In this document: positions 39,649 to 48,697 of the stretch, one piece after another | Layout of the letters: the number at the start of each line of letters is the position of its first letter | How positions within the stretch are numbered: the first letter of the stretch is position 1 | Origin: Flagellimonas profundi | Lineage (GTDB): Bacteria; Bacteroidota; Bacteroidia; Flavobacteriales; Flavobacteriaceae | Reading direction: 5' to 3' | Assembly (NCBI RefSeq): GCF_017313275.1 | Contig: NZ_JAFLNM010000001.1 | Span: 1,240,001-1,304,000, forward strand | DNA length: 64,000 nt | Notes under the pieces: model-generated | The model's database searches: none | The model's input: the letters and a program-made list of their open reading frames with translations, nothing else | Told to the model about the DNA's origin: nothing | Translations under genes and position numbers: made by a program

Positions 39649-39673
39649 ATTAATCGTAATATTACAATAAATA
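39649..39673 (+). promoter_or_regulatory. ArsR operator (copy 2) between arsR and the DUF6428 gene
   Basis: Matches 39270-39294 at 23 of 25 positions; the palindrome core is ATCGTAATATTACAAT (one mismatch from perfect symmetry). It would allow a second ArsR-controlled promoter or a block to read-through. Confidence 0.72.
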
Positions 39674-39682
39674 GAACTAATT

Positions 39683-40147
39683 ATGAAGTTAGAAGAAATT
39701 AAATCAGCATTGGCCCAGTTGGACACCATTGCTTTTCAATTGCCCAATGGCGATTTGGTCCCCAATCATTTTCACGTGACCGAAGTGGGTAAGATCACCA
39801 AACATTTTATCGATTGCGGCGGAACCGTTCGCCATGAAGAGGTTGTCAACTTCCAACTTTGGAACGCCAATGATTACGACCATAGGCTTCATCCCGAAAA
39901 ATTGGTCCATATTATTGAATTGTCCCAAAAAACATTGGATATCGGAAATTTGGAGGTTGAAGTGGAGTACCAAGGTCAGACCATCGAGAAATTCGCCCTG
40001 GACTTTGACGGCACCAACTTTTTGTTGACCACTAAACAAACCGATTGTTTGGCCAGGGACAAATGTGGTGTTCCTGCCGAAAAGCCAAAAGTGAAACTAT
40101 CCGAACTTCAAGATTCTGGATGCGTTCCAGGAAACGGTTGCTGTTAA
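39683..40147 (+). CDS. DUF6428 family protein of the ars operon
   Basis: A 154-residue cytosolic protein of unknown function commonly found in arsenic operons of Flavobacteriia (recalled as DUF6428). It is Cys-rich toward the end: DCLARDKCGVPAEKP and SGCVPGNGCC carry five Cys, a plausible metalloid site. NHFHVTEVG and HRLHPEKLVHIIEL are notable His-containing blocks. It follows ArsR operator copy 2 by 10 bp and is 16 bp upstream of the phosphatase-like gene. A metallochaperone-like role is speculation. Confidence 0.8.
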   Translation: MKLEEIKSALAQLDTIAFQLPNGDLVPNHFHVTEVGKITKHFIDCGGTVRHEEVVNFQLWNANDYDHRLHPEKLVHIIELSQKTLDIGNLEVEVEYQGQTIEKFALDFDGTNFLLTTKQTDCLARDKCGVPAEKPKVKLSELQDSGCVPGNGCC

Positions 40148-40162
40148 CTTCAATACATCAAC

Positions 40163-40780
40163 ATGGCCCTTAATAACTCATTGAACGATTTTGTCTCTAA
40201 TTTGGATATCGCCTCCATTTCAAGAGACAGAAAGGAAATCTTGTTAGCACTTGTAGCGTTTATTCAACAAAAAGTGGACCGCAGGAAACCCATTCGTCTC
40301 AACTTTATCTGCACCCATAATTCCAGACGCAGCCATCTGTCCCAGGTTTGGGCACAGACCATGGCACATCATTTTGGAATCAACAATGTGAACTGCTATT
40401 CAGGTGGAACAGAGGCGACCGCCCTATTCCCTATGGTGGCCTCTACCTTAGCACACACGGGTTTTGAGGTACATACGCTTTCTGAAGGACGCAATCCTGT
40501 TTATAGCATCAAGTTTTCGGAGAACGAACACCCTGTTATTTGTTTTTCCAAAAAAATGGATGATGGTTTCAACCCTGAATCAGACTTTGCAGCTATTATG
40601 ACCTGTTCGCAGGCCGATGAAGGTTGCCCGTTTGTTCCCGGTGCCGAAAAACGTATTCCAATCACATATGAAGACCCTAAAGCGTTCGACAACACACCTC
40701 AACAAGCCCAAAAATACAGCGAACGGAGCCAACATATTGCTACCGAAATGTTTTATGTTTTTTCCCAAATTCAAAAATAA
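40163..40780 (+). CDS. Low-molecular-weight phosphatase-like arsenate reductase
   Basis: A 205-residue protein of the LMW protein-tyrosine-phosphatase/ArsC (thioredoxin-type) fold. The P-loop is [12 protein letters not shown] (Cys about residue 50, C-x5-R), and further Cys at [15 protein letters not shown] could form the reducing relay. In this operon it most likely reduces arsenate to arsenite for the ACR3 pump. The N-terminal ~35 residues are an extension absent from short ArsC. It overlaps acr3 by one base. Confidence 0.87.
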   Translation: MALNNSLNDFVSNLDIASISRDRKEILLALVAFIQQKVDRRKPIRLNFICTHNSRRSHLSQVWAQTMAHHFGINNVNCYSGGTEATALFPMVASTLAHTGFEVHTLSEGRNPVYSIKFSENEHPVICFSKKMDDGFNPESDFAAIMTCSQADEGCPFVPGAEKRIPITYEDPKAFDNTPQQAQKYSERSQHIATEMFYVFSQIQK

Positions 40781-41832
40781 TGGCCATCAAAAAACTAAGC
40801 TTTTTAGATAAGAACCTGACTCTTTGGATTTTTGTGGCCATGGCCCTAGGAGTCGGTATCGGCTATTTTTTTCCAAACTTCCCCGATGTTGTCAATTCCT
40901 TTAGTAGTGGGTCCACCAATATCCCAATTGCGATCGGATTGATATTGATGATGTACCCGCCTTTGGCCAAAGTGAAATACGCTTTGCTGCCGAAAGTGTT
41001 CAAAAACACTAAAATTCTATCCATTTCGCTCGTTTTGAACTGGATTGTGGGTCCGGTATTAATGTTTGCCCTTGCCATCATATTTCTGAGGGACCACCCG
41101 GAGTATATGGTAGGCCTTATTTTAATTGGCTTGGCACGCTGTATTGCTATGGTGCTGGTCTGGAACGACTTGGCCGAAGGGAGCAGCGAATATGGCGCTG
41201 GTCTGGTAGCACTCAATAGCGTTTTTCAAGTATTCGCCTACAGCTTTTATGCTTGGATTTTTATCACCATACTTCCGCCCTATTTTGGTTTTGAAGGGGC
41301 CATAGTTGATATTTCCATTGGAACTATTGCCGAAAGTGTGGCCATCTACTTGGGTATTCCTTTTTTGATGGGAATTTTGAGCCGTCAAATCTTGGTAAAA
41401 CTGAAAGGGGAAGAATGGTATGTCCAAAAGTTTATCCCTGCTATTTCGCCCATTACCTTGATTGCTCTTCTGTTTACCATCATAATCATGTTTTCCTTAA
41501 AAGGAGAGTTGATCGTTGAAATACCCATGGATGTTTTGATCATTGCCATTCCTCTATTGATTTATTTTGCATTAATGTTCCTTATCGGTTTCTTTGCTAC
41601 CAAGACAATGGGCGCGGAATATGACAAAACCGCCTCCGTGGCGTTCACGGCTGCCGGAAACAACTTTGAGCTGGCGATTGCCGTTGCCATTGCAGTATTT
41701 GGATTAAACTCTGGTCAAGCTTTTGCAGGGGTCATCGGACCTTTGGTGGAAGTACCGGCACTGATATTATTGGTCAAAGTATCATTTTGGTTTAAAAAGA
41801 AATATTTTAACCTCAATAAGGTAAAAGTGTAA
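40780..41832 (+). CDS. acr3: ACR3-family arsenite efflux permease
   Basis: A 350-residue inner-membrane permease with ten helices that exports As(III). Family landmarks are [31 protein letters not shown] (split; residues ~125-155), with the conserved Cys in ARCIAMV, and the later [22 protein letters not shown] block with the conserved Glu. Start ATG 40780 overlaps the phosphatase gene stop. It is the last gene of the ars operon. Confidence 0.95.
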   Translation: MAIKKLSFLDKNLTLWIFVAMALGVGIGYFFPNFPDVVNSFSSGSTNIPIAIGLILMMYPPLAKVKYALLPKVFKNTKILSISLVLNWIVGPVLMFALAIIFLRDHPEYMVGLILIGLARCIAMVLVWNDLAEGSSEYGAGLVALNSVFQVFAYSFYAWIFITILPPYFGFEGAIVDISIGTIAESVAIYLGIPFLMGILSRQILVKLKGEEWYVQKFIPAISPITLIALLFTIIIMFSLKGELIVEIPMDVLIIAIPLLIYFALMFLIGFFATKTMGAEYDKTASVAFTAAGNNFELAIAVAIAVFGLNSGQAFAGVIGPLVEVPALILLVKVSFWFKKKYFNLNKVKV

Positions 41833-41916
41833 CGCAAAAGAACATTTTAAAAATTCGTAGAGTTTAGTAACTTCAGCCCGCTAATAACCACATTGAAACC
41901 TTAAAATAATTCGATT

Positions 41917-42855
41917 ATGGTAAGAATGATTGTGCTTTTTGGGCTGACCACGCTCTTTTTTGCCTGTAATTCAACTGATGAGCCGGATTTGGGCATTGTG
42001 TACAACGTGCTTCGAGATGCTGAAATTGACGACTACGAAGTTTTTTCCATGAACCTTGATGGTTCGAACAAAAAAAACATCACCAATCGTTATGGTGTGG
42101 AATGGTCTTATTTTTCACACCGAGATACCCTGTATTTTATCTCGGACAGAAACAGCTGCAAGCGTTGCTTTTTCCTGTACAAATCAAATTTTAATGGAGA
42201 AAACCCGCAAAAAGTGTCGGGTCTTGAGCTTACCGATAGCTGGATGAGCAGTAGAAAGAACGGTACCGAAATTATTGTGAAACCAAAAACCTTGTTTGAA
42301 TCTACTTTTTATATTCTCAATAAAGAGGGTACGGTGATTCAGGAAGTAGATACCGATCTACCCTTTGCCGCTGATCCCCTATTTGTAAACAATGGCAACC
42401 AGGTGGTATTCAGAGGTGGTTTGTCAAAAAACAAACTAATTGATGGGTTTAATGAGGAACTGTACATTATCGATGTTGATGGACAAAATAGAAAACAGCT
42501 GACACATTATCCTGAAGCAGATTCCACTGCGGGTAAATATGGTTATAGGGCGGGAGCGCCGAAACTGCATCCTACCGAAAATTTTGTTACCTATCAAAGC
42601 AAACAGAATGGAAAATATAGCCTGTATGCTGTTAGCCTCGATGGTAAGAAGCAATGGAAATTGACCGATAACACGGAAAATGAAGGTTGGCATGATTGGA
42701 GCCCAGATGGAAAATGGCTGGTCATTGAACTTTTTGATGATGAACAATCCCAGTTTCATATTGGTTTAATGAATTGGGAAACAAAAGAAATGAAGATGCT
42801 AACGGACACCACCTATAAATATCAACAGGCACCAAATTTTATCTACAAAAATTAA
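41917..42855 (+). CDS. TolB-like beta-propeller lipoprotein (PD40 repeats)
   Basis: A 312-residue SPII lipoprotein (MVRMIVLFGLTTLFFAC, Cys at 17). WD40-like PD40 repeats are visible, for example YEVFSMNLDGSNKKNITN, EELYIIDVDGQNRKQLTHYPEAD and EGWHDWSPDGKWLVIE, the pattern of TolB-type propellers. The segment CKRCFFLY holds a CxxC of unknown purpose. It is not part of a tol operon. It lies 84 bp after acr3 on the same strand but likely has its own promoter. Function unknown. Confidence 0.78.
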   Translation: MVRMIVLFGLTTLFFACNSTDEPDLGIVYNVLRDAEIDDYEVFSMNLDGSNKKNITNRYGVEWSYFSHRDTLYFISDRNSCKRCFFLYKSNFNGENPQKVSGLELTDSWMSSRKNGTEIIVKPKTLFESTFYILNKEGTVIQEVDTDLPFAADPLFVNNGNQVVFRGGLSKNKLIDGFNEELYIIDVDGQNRKQLTHYPEADSTAGKYGYRAGAPKLHPTENFVTYQSKQNGKYSLYAVSLDGKKQWKLTDNTENEGWHDWSPDGKWLVIELFDDEQSQFHIGLMNWETKEMKMLTDTTYKYQQAPNFIYKN

Positions 42856-43018
42856 TTCTTGTGAGAATAAGACTACTTATATCTCTTCTAAATATGCATT
42901 TCATCGATTAAATTGGTTTTTTCATGGAATTCAGTAGGGTTTTTTAAACTTTGATTGTTGAATTAAGATAAAGTCAAAGCAGGGATAATTATGCCCTAAA
43001 ATTTTTAAACCCCATACT

Positions 43019-43981
43019 ATGAGAACAAAATTTATTTTCAGTTTTTTAATGGCAATGGCTCTTATTATAATGAGCTGTTCAGATGGTGAAGGTAGAAACG
43101 CTGAAGGCACTGGTACTTTATCAGTTCAGTTAACAGATGCCCCTTTCCCCACTGAACTTGTTGCAGAAGCCAACGTCACCGTTTATAAGGTCGAAGCTCG
43201 CTTGGTAGATGGTGATTCGGATGATATGAACGATGATAGCTCATCTGATGATGACTCCTCCGATGATGATTCAAACGATGATTCTTCTGATGACAGCTCC
43301 CCTTACATTATTTTGATGGAGGAAGAGATGGATGTCAATCTTTTGGAATTGACCAATGGACTTACACAACAATTGGCAGAAATCGATGTTCCAGCAGGTT
43401 CCTATGATTTGATCCGTGTTTATGTAAAAGGAGTGAATGTGGTTTTGACCGATGGGACTGTTTATGATTTAAAAGTACCCAGCGGTGATGCTTCCGGTAT
43501 CAAGGTTTTTGTTGAACCCGCAATTACAGTTGTTGGTGGACTTTCGGCTGACCTCCTATTGGATTTCGACGTAAGTCGTTCTTTTGTTGCAAAAGGAAAC
43601 ATGGACACCGCTGCAGGCATAAATGGTTTCAATTTTAAACCAGTGATAAAGGCAAGCAATATGTCAACGGCAGGTACTCTTTCCGGCAATGTAAGTACCA
43701 TTGAAGAAGAGACATCCGTTGCCTTGGAAGGTGCCCAAATATCCGTTTTTGCCGCAGATACCTTGAATACCACTTCGTTTACCGATGTAGATGGCAATTA
43801 TGCAGTTCTCGGTCTTGAGGCAGGCATGTATGAAGTAGTTGCGGAATTGGAAGGTTACATTTCCAGCGATACATTGGATGTGCAGATTGATGCCGCTAAT
43901 GTTACCACACAGGATTTTGTGCTCGAAGTGGATCCAGATGCCACTGACGACAGTACGGATACTACCGAGGGTGGTAATTAA
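43019..43981 (+). CDS. DUF4382 lipoprotein with Asp/Ser-repeat insert and C-terminal Cna-B-like domain
   Basis: A 320-residue SPII lipoprotein (lipobox IMSC, Cys at 20). The DUF4382 domain (residues ~31-205, TGTLSVQLTDAPFP, then VEARLVDG) is interrupted at ~67-95 by a low-complexity run of Asp and Ser. It resumes with VNLLELTNGLTQQLAEIDVPAG. Residues ~220-300 form a carboxypeptidase-regulatory-like beta sandwich (GTLSGNVSTIEEET, FTDVDGNYAVLGLEAGMYEVVAE). It is probably anchored on the cell surface; the acidic insert may bind Ca2+. It is related in layout to 24892-25668. A good terminator follows. Confidence 0.82.
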   Translation: MRTKFIFSFLMAMALIIMSCSDGEGRNAEGTGTLSVQLTDAPFPTELVAEANVTVYKVEARLVDGDSDDMNDDSSSDDDSSDDDSNDDSSDDSSPYIILMEEEMDVNLLELTNGLTQQLAEIDVPAGSYDLIRVYVKGVNVVLTDGTVYDLKVPSGDASGIKVFVEPAITVVGGLSADLLLDFDVSRSFVAKGNMDTAAGINGFNFKPVIKASNMSTAGTLSGNVSTIEEETSVALEGAQISVFAADTLNTTSFTDVDGNYAVLGLEAGMYEVVAELEGYISSDTLDVQIDAANVTTQDFVLEVDPDATDDSTDTTEGGN

Positions 43982-44003
43982 AACAAGCTTTAAAACAATC
44001 AAG

Positions 44004-44028
44004 AAAGCCAGGCTAATAACCTGGCTTT
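44004..44028 (+). terminator. Terminator of the DUF4382 lipoprotein gene
   Basis: AAAGCCAGG (44004-44012) pairs with CCTGGCTTT (44020-44028), 7-nt loop, followed by TTTATTTT. Confidence 0.88.
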
Positions 44029-44066
44029 TTTATTTTAGTTATGCTAACAAACAGGTGTTTAAGTTT

Positions 44067-45257
44067 TTAAGGGTTGGCCAAATAATCATTCACAAAATCG
44101 ATTAAATCCTGCCCATGAAGATTTTTGGCCAGCACGACCCCCTCCTCATTCAGTAAGAAATTGGCGGGAATTGTTTTTAATCGCAATGTTTCCATAAAAG
44201 AATTTTGATCACCCTGCAAGTGCGAAGCATGTAACCATCTATGGGCGCCATCTTTTTCTATTGCATTATTCCAGGCTTTTTCACTGCTTTCCAATCCATA
44301 TGCCATAATTTGGAAACCTTCAGTATTGTATTTTTCCCAAAGCGGTACCAAAATATTGCGGTTCTCAACCCTACAAGGAGCGCACCAGGATGCCCATACA
44401 TCCAATAAGACCAACTTTTTTCCTTTAAGTATTTCCATCAAGTTAACCGCTCCATTATTCTTAATAGGTAATTGTAAATCAGGAATGGTATCCCCGATTA
44501 AGATGGGAAGGTTATCCTTGCTTACAAGTGAAGCCAGTTCCTTTGTCCATGAATGTTCCGGGTATAAGCTGTTCCATTTTCTGGATTGTGCATAAGCAAG
44601 TTCAGCGATTCGTTCGTAATCTGCCTCAGGACTGGCCCATCGCAAAGCCACCATTGCAGGCATCAACTCTTCCGCCATATCTGCAAAATCAATCAATTCT
44701 TTTCGAAACTCATATTGGTTCCTTTCCCGTTCCAACAAATCCTCATCGTCTCCGTGCCCATCTTGCTGACCTTCGAGGTGCTTTTTAAAGGCCGTTGAAC
44801 GCAAATCTCTCAATTCCAATAAAGCCATATTTTTTTGGGATGGCTCCATAATCGAAAAAGTGGATTGAAAATGGGCTATATCCGCCTCAACCACCAGGTG
44901 GTCGCCTGGTTTGTAAACCAAAGGGAAATAATTATCAGTTTCAGGGTTTTTGTTCAATAATCGGTTGGGATACTTCTCCCCCATCTTTTGAACCACTATT
45001 TCAAGTAAGACGTGTTCTTGAAACCCTGGTTTGTTTTTAAATTCAAATCGACCGTGTTCATCTACCTGAGCGGAATCCAACACCTTTCCCACAAAACTTT
45101 GGGCCACCGCTTCAAACTTTTCCGGATAAACCAGGTAAACCATAGGTTTCCAATCATCCGCCTCTTTCAAGTTCAAGGTACCGGAAAGCCATGCCTCTTG
45201 AGAGCAGGATTGTAGAAACAGTACTGATAATATGGATACAAGGAACAAATTTTTCAT
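44067..45257 (-). CDS. TlpA-like thioredoxin-fold lipoprotein
   Basis: A 396-residue SPII lipoprotein; start ATG 45257 gives signal MKNLFLVSILSVLFLQSC with the lipidated Cys at 18 (the open frame extends to 45320). The N-terminal ~230 residues look like the DUF4369/DUF5106-type lead domain of Bacteroidota TlpA proteins, and residues ~255-396 form a thioredoxin fold with active site WASWCAPCRVEN. It probably reduces or exchanges disulfides of extracytoplasmic proteins. A His/Asp-rich stretch GQQDGHGDDEDL lies in the middle. It is convergent to the DUF4382 gene and divergent from the DoxX-like gene. Confidence 0.85.
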   Translation of the reverse strand: MKNLFLVSILSVLFLQSCSQEAWLSGTLNLKEADDWKPMVYLVYPEKFEAVAQSFVGKVLDSAQVDEHGRFEFKNKPGFQEHVLLEIVVQKMGEKYPNRLLNKNPETDNYFPLVYKPGDHLVVEADIAHFQSTFSIMEPSQKNMALLELRDLRSTAFKKHLEGQQDGHGDDEDLLERERNQYEFRKELIDFADMAEELMPAMVALRWASPEADYERIAELAYAQSRKWNSLYPEHSWTKELASLVSKDNLPILIGDTIPDLQLPIKNNGAVNLMEILKGKKLVLLDVWASWCAPCRVENRNILVPLWEKYNTEGFQIMAYGLESSEKAWNNAIEKDGAHRWLHASHLQGDQNSFMETLRLKTIPANFLLNEEGVVLAKNLHGQDLIDFVNDYLANP

Positions 45258-45412
45258 GCCGGTAAAATTAACCATTTCTGAAGATGATTTTGCGATCAAA
45301 CTCATCATCACCGCATACAAAAATCAACCTGGGGTAGAATTATTTGTGCATCAAAGGTTATGTGAATCCAAGTTTTCCGACCAAAAAACAACAACCTTAT
45401 CAATACACAACT

Positions 45413-45796
45413 ATGAGAACAAAATCCATTGTAAACGCTATTTTAAGGATAGTTCCCGCTGTAATTTTATTGCAAACGCTGTTTTTTAAGTTTTCCGCAG
45501 CCCCGGAATCTGTCTATATCTTTGAAAAACTTGGTCTTGAACCCTGGGGAAGAATAGGACTGGGGGTCCTTGAACTAATTGTGGCCGTACTGATACTTAT
45601 TCCCAAAACTACCTGGCTGGGCGCATTGATCGGTATTGGCATTATGGGCGGCGCCATCTTCTCGCACTTTACCACATTGGGCATTGTTGTACAAAATGAC
45701 GGAGGTGCCTTGTTTTTTCTGGCATTGGTTACCTTTATTTTCTGTGTAATCCTAGTATGGACAAACCGAAACCAAATTACATATTTGAACAAATAG
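45413..45796 (+). CDS. DoxX-like four-helix membrane protein
   Basis: A 127-residue membrane protein with four hydrophobic helices. Start ATG 45413 (MRTKSIVNAILRIVPAVILLQTL) is chosen over the frame's first ATG at 45344, because the first 23 residues are polar and not membrane-like. The layout, with an FKFS block after helix 1 and GLGVLELIVAVLILIP in helix 2, fits DoxX/DUF417-like proteins. Function unknown; possibly linked to quinone or redox proteins, as in other DoxX members. The promoter region is shared with the divergent TlpA-like gene. Confidence 0.8.
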   Translation: MRTKSIVNAILRIVPAVILLQTLFFKFSAAPESVYIFEKLGLEPWGRIGLGVLELIVAVLILIPKTTWLGALIGIGIMGGAIFSHFTTLGIVVQNDGGALFFLALVTFIFCVILVWTNRNQITYLNK

Positions 45797-45844
45797 AACG
45801 CTACTATTCAGATTAATCCAAATAGCAGTGTATCTTGTACTTGT

Positions 45845-46876
45845 ATGGAATATTGTGATTTTTCTGGAGGTTTTACCCATCACATTACGGCAAGTCTTGT
45901 GCTGCTCGTTACCGTCTTTGTGTTCCCGTTATATGCACAGACGGATACCACTGCCATTGTCAACTATGGGGACAAAATAATTCTCAAAGCAAATATTGAC
46001 ACCCAAACCGATGCCTTTTTCTACAAGAATAACGAAGATGGCAGTCGGCTCCATATAAAACCCAATAACAGATATCGAATGTTCCTTTCCTTGGATTATG
46101 AGTTTATAGGTGTTAGTGTAGGGATAGTGCCGAAATTTTTAGGGGCGAACAGTGATGAAAACTTAAAGGGAGAATCTTCCTTTACCGATTATCAGTTCAG
46201 GTTTTTTCTAGGAAGATGGGTTCAAGGACTATCCTACAGAAAGACCTCTGGATACTATGTGAGAAATACCAAAGATTTTGCTCCCACTTGGACGGAGGGT
46301 TCGGACCCATATATTCAATTCAATAATCTATACATTAAAACCTATGGAATGTCAACTTCCTATGTTTTTAATCCGAATTTCTCCTACAGAAATATAGTGT
46401 ACCAAAATGAGTGGCAGAAGGTAAGTAGCGGGAGCATTATTGGTTCCTTGTTTTACGATTACAATATTTTTGATTTGAACGAACCCAACGTGGTAAACAG
46501 GGAGAAGTTTTTTAATATACGATTGGCACCCGCCTACTATTACACCTTTGTACTTCATGAAAATTGGTTTTTGTCCGCTAATTTGTCCCCTTCCCTGGGC
46601 TTGCGAATCTCCACAGCTGAATCGGGCCTGGAAAACAATCTAGATGTTGAAAACAACGCTTATGTCACTCGGGCACTATCCAGCGGGCTAAACTTAGGCT
46701 ACAGCTCAAAAAGAGTGATTTATGGAGTAAATATCAATTTCAGTACAAATTGGTACAATGAGGATAATGTCTCGACCACGGAAAACGACCAATTTTACGG
46801 AGTGCTCTACTTTGGTTATCGATTCGACCCTCCCAGGGCCATTGATCAAATTTTTCATCCAGACAAATCAAATTAA
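45845..46876 (+). CDS. DUF4421 family outer-membrane beta-barrel protein
   Basis: A 343-residue protein with a hydrophobic signal (about residues 17-31, ending LYAQ). The mature part has many alternating strands ending in aromatic residues (for example KTSGYYVRNTKDF, LRISTAESG, QFYGVLYFGYRFDPP). YGDKIILKANIDTQTDAF after the signal and the C-terminal YFGYRFDPPRAID are the features I associate with DUF4421. It is likely an outer-membrane barrel of unknown role. It follows the DoxX-like gene by 48 bp. Confidence 0.8.
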   Translation: MEYCDFSGGFTHHITASLVLLVTVFVFPLYAQTDTTAIVNYGDKIILKANIDTQTDAFFYKNNEDGSRLHIKPNNRYRMFLSLDYEFIGVSVGIVPKFLGANSDENLKGESSFTDYQFRFFLGRWVQGLSYRKTSGYYVRNTKDFAPTWTEGSDPYIQFNNLYIKTYGMSTSYVFNPNFSYRNIVYQNEWQKVSSGSIIGSLFYDYNIFDLNEPNVVNREKFFNIRLAPAYYYTFVLHENWFLSANLSPSLGLRISTAESGLENNLDVENNAYVTRALSSGLNLGYSSKRVIYGVNINFSTNWYNEDNVSTTENDQFYGVLYFGYRFDPPRAIDQIFHPDKSN

Positions 46877-47153
46877 TACATTGTCTTATAGGGTCTACGT
46901 TTAAGTTCAAGTCTTTCACCGCCCATATTTAGCCGATGTTTCAATTCTAAAGAATCGCAACTTTTAGTGGATAAACGACACAAAATGAACGTTTAAACGC
47001 ATTTTTAAGCCTAAGCGAGTGTTAAACACCTAAAAAATATTCGATAAAATGCACTTTTTAGTCGTTAAAAGTAAAAACCTATGAAAAATTAATAAGTAAT
47101 CACTCCGATTGTTTTTGATCTTTGTTATGTATTAACCCCCAAATCTATACATC

Positions 47154-48002
47154 ATGACACGATCTACGATTTACAGTCTACTTATTTCAGGAATAATACT
47201 GGCCAGTCAAAATGTTTTTGCACAGGCAGATGAAAAAATAATCAACGACACCATGGAAGGAAGTGTTTCCACTATTGATGGTTATGTACCCTCCATGTCA
47301 ATCACCAAGGATGGAAAAACAGCCTACTTTAGTAAGGGTACGTACGAAAAGCCACTTTACGGTGTCTTCTCGAAAAAAGAATTGATATATCATGTTTACC
47401 GTGCCGAAAAAGTAAACGGGGAATGGACCAACGTTACAAAAATGGATGTATGCCCCAAACACTATTCGGCCAAACACCCTACCGTTACCGCTGATGGATC
47501 TCGTTTGTTCTTTGCCTCCAACATGAAAGGCACCTTTGGCAAATACGATATCTATGTGGCCGACATTGCTGCAGACGGAACTTTGGGTGTGTCCAAAAAC
47601 CTTGGTCCTAAGGTGAATACAAAAGAAGATGAACTATATCCTAGTATTTATAACGAAACATTGCTGTTCTTTGCCTCCGAAGGACGAGATGGTTTTGGTG
47701 GATTGGACCTTTATGCTTCCCAAGTTGTGAAGAACACGCTTACCACATCGGTGAACCTTGGTGCCCACATCAATAGCAATAGCGATGAGTACGCCATTCA
47801 GTTGAGCCCAGAGAAAAAATTAGGGTTTGTGGTATCCAACAGAGGATTCAATAACACCATATCACAATATACTGTGGCATATGGACGTTCAAGTAAGCAG
47901 AATCAGTACAACGATGTTGCTGAGCGAGATGCAGGACTCCAAGCCGCAATGAATGAAGAAACCTACGAATACGTTGATACTTCATTCCAGGACGAAGAAT
48001 AA
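47154..48002 (+). CDS. Secreted PD40 beta-propeller protein (no OmpA domain)
   Basis: A 282-residue exported protein with signal MTRSTIYSLLISGIILASQ and cleavage near VFAQ. WD40-like PD40 repeats resemble those of OmpA-family cell-envelope proteins: HPTVTADGSRLFFASNM, GKYDIYVADI, LYPSIYNETLLFFASE, GFGGLDLYAS. The usual C-terminal OmpA peptidoglycan-binding domain is missing. The protein ends with an acidic tail. It is followed by a 178-nt 3' region ending in a strong terminator at 48181. Function unknown. Confidence 0.8.
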   Translation: MTRSTIYSLLISGIILASQNVFAQADEKIINDTMEGSVSTIDGYVPSMSITKDGKTAYFSKGTYEKPLYGVFSKKELIYHVYRAEKVNGEWTNVTKMDVCPKHYSAKHPTVTADGSRLFFASNMKGTFGKYDIYVADIAADGTLGVSKNLGPKVNTKEDELYPSIYNETLLFFASEGRDGFGGLDLYASQVVKNTLTTSVNLGAHINSNSDEYAIQLSPEKKLGFVVSNRGFNNTISQYTVAYGRSSKQNQYNDVAERDAGLQAAMNEETYEYVDTSFQDEE

Positions 48003-48180
48003 CAACTGCTCACTATATAACGTATTGAATCGGTCAACAAACCTGAAGTGTCCAATGATGTTGTTTCTTAGCCGAATTTAGAAACACTACTCATGACAAT
48101 GATAAGAAAGACAGGGGGAAACTGACAGACTATCATAGAAAGCGGGTTGTATTATTTCAATCTGACCGATTTACTCCAAG

Positions 48181-48216
48181 AATAGGATGCTGATGGGACG
48201 GCATCCTATTTTTTTA
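48181..48216 (+). terminator. Strong terminator
   Basis: AATAGGATGC (48181-48190) pairs with GCATCCTATT (48201-48210), 10-nt loop, followed by TTTTTT. It lies 178 nt after the propeller gene, so the transcript has a long untranslated 3' end, or an unrecognised small RNA lies between. Confidence 0.9.
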
Positions 48217-48697
48217 TGCAATAAACTGAAAGGCAATTGTTTACAAATAAACTCCTCTTTTCTTTCCTTCACTGTTCCATGTAGATGGGATTTGCAAAAA
48301 GTGCATTTGAACGAAAATCACTACAAAAATTCTGCTCAATTGGTAAAAAATGATAATTTAACTCTTGAAATAATACAATCCCAAATCTATTAAGTCATGA
48401 ACAAAAACTACAACACTCGAAAAAAAGGCGTCCCAAAACCTCTTTTCACCTTACTTTTTTGATGAGGTAACCATCCTCAACTAAACACAGATTTTAGCGC
48501 TTAATCCCTTTGTGGATTACACCCTTTTTTGAAGAAATCCAAAATAAAACTGTCGTTGGTATTGTCCTATTAGGGTTATACACCGGTTTCTGATTGGATT
48601 ATCCCAACTTCAAAAACGTGGATACGGACAATTTTGTCCAAAACTTAACCTACAATACAAATATGTAACAGTATTAATCCCCCTAATCTTTCTTATC
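48217..48697. other. Long leader region of the response-regulator gene
   Basis: 481 bp without a gene that I can support. A 21-codon open frame at 48397-48462 (MNKNYNTRKKG...) has a basic, then hydrophobic character but no other support. An open frame starting at 48187 begins inside the terminator and is rejected. Confidence 0.4.

Noticed and set aside
48187..48393. 68-codon open frame
   Set aside because: Its start lies inside the terminator hairpin at 48181-48210 and the product shows no protein-like pattern.
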